Shown here piece after piece: positions 7,231-9,061 of a stretch of 9,061 nt of DNA. Made by a program: the position numbers and the translations under genes. The stretch spans positions 1 through 9,061 of the forward strand of contig JAGAPM010000086.1 of assembly GCA_017623265.1 (NCBI GenBank). The letters are read 5' to 3'. The notes below the pieces were generated by a model. It searched no databases. It saw nothing but the letters and a program-made list of their open reading frames with translations, and was not told the DNA's origin. The DNA comes from Lentisphaeria bacterium. Its GTDB lineage: Bacteria > Verrucomicrobiota > Lentisphaeria > Victivallales > UBA1829. Each line of letters starts with the position of its first letter. Within the stretch, counting starts at the first letter, position 1.

Positions 7231-7235
7231 AATTC

Positions 7236-7613
7236 ATGTTGAACGAAAAACAAATCTTTACTGCAGAAAAACTCTGTCTTTCCGGAGCGTACCTGCTCCG
7301 CCATCATGACGCAAAAAAAGTCTGCAACGGTATCGGACCGGAATGGTTTCCGCCGTGGCTGCGACTTCTTATCAATACCCTTTGCCCGGCGCTCATTCTT
7401 GTGGCACAGATTCATGACATGCGGTATCATCTGGGCGGTTCCTGTTCAGACAGGCGGGCGGCAGATGCCGAATTCATGGCAAATGCGCTCATCATTGCCG
7501 AAGCAAAGTACAAATATTTTATGCCAGCAAAGTGGCTGATCGAGTGGATCGCACTCAAAATGTTCCGTCTGCTCCGTCTGGCAGGTAATACAGCCTGGAG
7601 GACAGACGCATGA
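7236..7613 (+). CDS. Small phage-type protein with phospholipase-A2-like HDxxY motif
   Basis: 125 residues, function unproven. The core is CNGIGPEWFPPWL (30-42), then AQIHDMRYHLGG (58-68) and SDRRAADAEFMANALI (71-86). From memory, small phage and prophage proteins share a 'CNG.GP ... iHD..Y..G ... AD..F..N' layout, and the HDxxY core (H60, D61, Y64) resembles the active site of secreted phospholipase A2. There is no signal peptide. Residues 43-57 and 100-112 are hydrophobic and could touch a membrane. AAAGGAG lies six bases before the ATG. The gene is 49 bases after the glycosyltransferase and its stop overlaps the next start as ATGA, implying coupled translation. Lipid hydrolysis is inference only; a structural or lysis-related phage role is equally possible. 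Confidence 0.7.
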   Translation: MLNEKQIFTAEKLCLSGAYLLRHHDAKKVCNGIGPEWFPPWLRLLINTLCPALILVAQIHDMRYHLGGSCSDRRAADAEFMANALIIAEAKYKYFMPAKWLIEWIALKMFRLLRLAGNTAWRTDA

Positions 7614-7804
7614 CAATCCCGCTTTCCATCGTGTGGGAGATCGTGCTGGTGGTTGTGGGATTTATCCTCGGAACATTGTGGGGACACCATAACGCCATCG
7701 GCAAGCGCATCACCTACACCGAGTGCAGCGAAAAACGCAAGAGCTGTCCCTGCATCGGCGACATCGAAGAAATCAAAAAACAACTTGAAAGGATCGATTT
7801 ATGA
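7610..7804 (+). CDS. Small single-span membrane protein with cysteine cluster
   Basis: 64 residues, unrecognised family. One transmembrane helix (about 7-24, VVVGFILG in its middle) is followed by a short soluble tail with three cysteines, C39, C46 and C48 (TECSEKRKSCPC), and a charged, probably helical end (DIEEIKKQLERID). The cysteines could bind metal or form disulfides, depending on which side of the membrane they face. The start is supported by GGAGG eight bases upstream. Its ATG overlaps the preceding stop, and its own TGA overlaps the following start, both as ATGA. The size and layout resemble small phage membrane genes near lysis cassettes, but there is no direct evidence that it is a holin. 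Confidence 0.65.
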   Translation: MTIPLSIVWEIVLVVVGFILGTLWGHHNAIGKRITYTECSEKRKSCPCIGDIEEIKKQLERIDL

Positions 7805-8184
7805 AAGCGACTCTCACAGTCATTACACTCTCTTTTCTGTTTCTCTGTGGCTGCAGCACCACAGAACAGCTGGCAAAAAACATGAGTGCTAAAAATACGA
7901 TCGGCGAAGGCTTTTTCTCCCTCTCCCGTATCAGCGCCACCAACCCGGAAACCGGTCTGCCGGAGATCCGGACACTCATTGTTACCGGAAAATTACAGAG
8001 CATTCTGAAAGATGCAAATCTGTTCTCTTATACCCGGAACCGGTCCGTTTCCATGTTCAATGCGGAAAGCATCTCCGAACAGGAAGAACTGACGATCTCC
8101 CTTCCGTCCGGTCAAAGAATGGCAGACACCCTCGCTCAACTCTCTGCATTGATAGCAGAAAAGAAGTCGATCAGCGGCGAATAA
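7801..8184 (+). CDS. Small predicted lipoprotein of unknown function
   Basis: 127 residues. A type II signal peptide is evident: MKATLTVITLSFLFLCGC, with lipobox LCGC and the acylated cysteine at C18, followed by Ser-Thr, so export to a membrane is likely. The mature part has no recognised domain. It includes a probable beta-rich middle (LIVTGKLQSI, about 59-68; SVSMFNAES, 82-90) and a helical end. AAGGA lies seven bases before the ATG, which overlaps the previous stop as ATGA. It is the last gene of the three-gene cassette. Its final 49 bases overlap the end of the convergent GH20-like gene, and a terminator follows 32 bases on. A spanin-like role next to phage-type genes is conceivable but unsupported. 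Confidence 0.75.
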   Translation: MKATLTVITLSFLFLCGCSTTEQLAKNMSAKNTIGEGFFSLSRISATNPETGLPEIRTLIVTGKLQSILKDANLFSYTRNRSVSMFNAESISEQEELTISLPSGQRMADTLAQLSALIAEKKSISGE

Positions 8185-9061
8185 AGGGTGCGCGAGAGCG
8201 TCTCCGCGGAAATGCCGCTCTGCCAACGCAGGAAGGCAGAGCGTGCTTTTTTGCGGAGCGTTTCGGCATCCGCCCACTCACCCGCAAGAGCCTTTTCCAC
8301 CAGAGCAAGATGCTCTTTTTCCAGTGTGACCGCCTCCAGCCAGTGCGTCATTTCCTCCGGGGCATCGGCTTTTAAGCTCAAAAAGATCGCTTCCGCTTCA
8401 TCCAGTTTTTTCCGGACATCAGCTCCGACCACCTTATCTTTCATTCGTTCTGCCAGCCATCCTTCAGGCGGTAAGTCATGGCACTTATACCGGTTCCAGC
8501 AGAAACCGAGTTCATGAACTGCAGAAAACGGGAACTCCGTCGCTGCCAGTTCCGTACCCTTCAAAAACCGTTCGATCTTTTCCCGATTGCCGCCGAACAT
8601 GCCGCTTCCGGTCAGCAGTTCGCCGATCTCTTCCGTCTCCGTTTCTTCAGCCAGTGGACCGAGGGCAATAAGATGTTTCTGCAAGTCAAAATTCACACAA
8701 CGTATCGCCCAACTGGTGGTGCAGTACCCATCACAGCCGCGCTTCACTGCATTCCGGGCAGTTCCCGCAATATTGACGTCATGACCGGCAGACGGCAGAA
8801 ACACCCGGTCGCCCCAGCGTCGGGAAGCGGAACAGGGGATCACTTTCAATCCAGCCTCTTTCAGCAGGTCGATGTTCCCGTATCCTTCCTCACCGAACCC
8901 GCGGGTGTAGTGCCAATCCCAAAACCGGAACTTTTTCAGCAGGGGCAGATGGGGCTTGATCTCATCCGGGTGCTGCACAACGATATCCATCCACATTTCC
9001 GGCTGGATCCCGGACCGGATCAGCACTTCCGTCAGGGCGGCATAATGCTCCATGGCAAGCC
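8136..9061 (-). CDS. GH20-like hydrolase, 5' part missing at window edge
   Basis: About 307 residues are visible and the frame is still open at 9061, so an ATG at 9053 is probably internal. The visible part starts late in a TIM barrel: GIQPEMWMDIVVQHPDEI matches the GH20-type 'G..p.mW.D....hp' strand, FRFWDWHY the next strand, and NIAGTARNAVKRGCDGYCTT, followed by SWA, the final barrel strand and its tryptophan-bearing loop. A helical C-terminal region follows. GH20 members remove terminal N-acetylhexosamines using an Asp-Glu pair; that pair would lie upstream, outside the window, so catalysis cannot be assessed. The 3' end overlaps the lipoprotein gene by 49 bases on the opposite strand, and a plus-strand terminator sits within its coding sequence near residues 270-282. 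Confidence 0.7.
   Translation of the reverse strand, partial: LAMEHYAALTEVLIRSGIQPEMWMDIVVQHPDEIKPHLPLLKKFRFWDWHYTRGFGEEGYGNIDLLKEAGLKVIPCSASRRWGDRVFLPSAGHDVNIAGTARNAVKRGCDGYCTTSWAIRCVNFDLQKHLIALGPLAEETETEEIGELLTGSGMFGGNREKIERFLKGTELAATEFPFSAVHELGFCWNRYKCHDLPPEGWLAERMKDKVVGADVRKKLDEAEAIFLSLKADAPEEMTHWLEAVTLEKEHLALVEKALAGEWADAETLRKKARSAFLRWQSGISAETLSRTLYSPLIDFFSAINAES
8216..8252 (+). terminator. Terminator of the three-gene cassette, nested in the convergent gene
   Basis: CGCTCTGCC (8216-8224) pairs perfectly with GGCAGAGCG (8235-8243) around a 10-base loop, followed by TGC and six T (8247-8252). It is 32 bases after the lipoprotein stop. It lies entirely inside the minus-strand GH20-like coding region. 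Confidence 0.75.

Noticed and set aside
6215..7237. A 340-codon minus-strand frame opposite the glycosyltransferase
   Set aside because: The plus strand has unmistakable GT2 motifs, promoter and start; the antisense product has no family features.
1..9061. tRNA, rRNA, CRISPR array, insertion sequence or integrase
   Set aside because: I saw no cloverleaf with CCA-like end, no regularly spaced direct-repeat/spacer pattern and no transposase-like or recombinase-like protein on either strand.

Overview
This looks like chromosomal DNA of a carbohydrate-degrading PVC-group bacterium, most likely a Lentisphaerota/Victivallis-like lineage. That placement is an inference from gene content: a tandem pair of large sugar-hydrolase-like proteins without signal peptides, a GH20-like protein at the right edge, and sigma70-type promoters with clear terminators between genes. 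No marker gene in the window proves it.

Layout. The left edge (2-133, +) holds the last 43 residues of a LOG-family (lysine-decarboxylase-like Rossmann) protein, followed by two back-to-back terminators, one per strand. From 256 to 4805 lie two tandem minus-strand paralogs of a large protein. I read it as a TIM-barrel-like part, a glutamine-amidotransferase-like (beta-galactosidase trimerisation-like) part and a C-terminal beta-sandwich-like part. The downstream copy (256-2466) is intact and carries a lysine/alanine/proline-rich N-terminal tail. The upstream copy (2661-4805) is intact except for one in-frame TAA. Each copy has its own recognisable promoter and terminator. The divergent spacer 4806-5108 contains three evenly spaced ATGTCA repeats and a long GC-rich hairpin. 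On the plus strand follow aspartate-semialdehyde dehydrogenase (5109-6125) with promoter and terminator, then a GtrB/DPM1-like membrane glycosyltransferase (6245-7186) with a near-consensus promoter.

After the glycosyltransferase comes a compact three-gene cassette (7236-8184) in which both junctions are ATGA overlaps. It encodes a small protein with a phospholipase-A2-like HDxxY motif, of a type I associate with phages, then a single-membrane-span protein with clustered cysteines, then a small lipoprotein. Its likely terminator lies inside the coding region of the convergent GH20-like gene (8136-9061, minus, 5' end outside the window), whose 3' end overlaps the lipoprotein gene by 49 bases.

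The most interesting points are the uncharacterised paralog pair (broken copy, better-conserved 3' end, variable basic tail, common promoter block), the phased repeat array upstream of the broken copy, and the small coupled cassette of unknown function. Asd supplies aspartate-family amino acids and diaminopimelate. It appears functionally unrelated to the flanking sugar genes.
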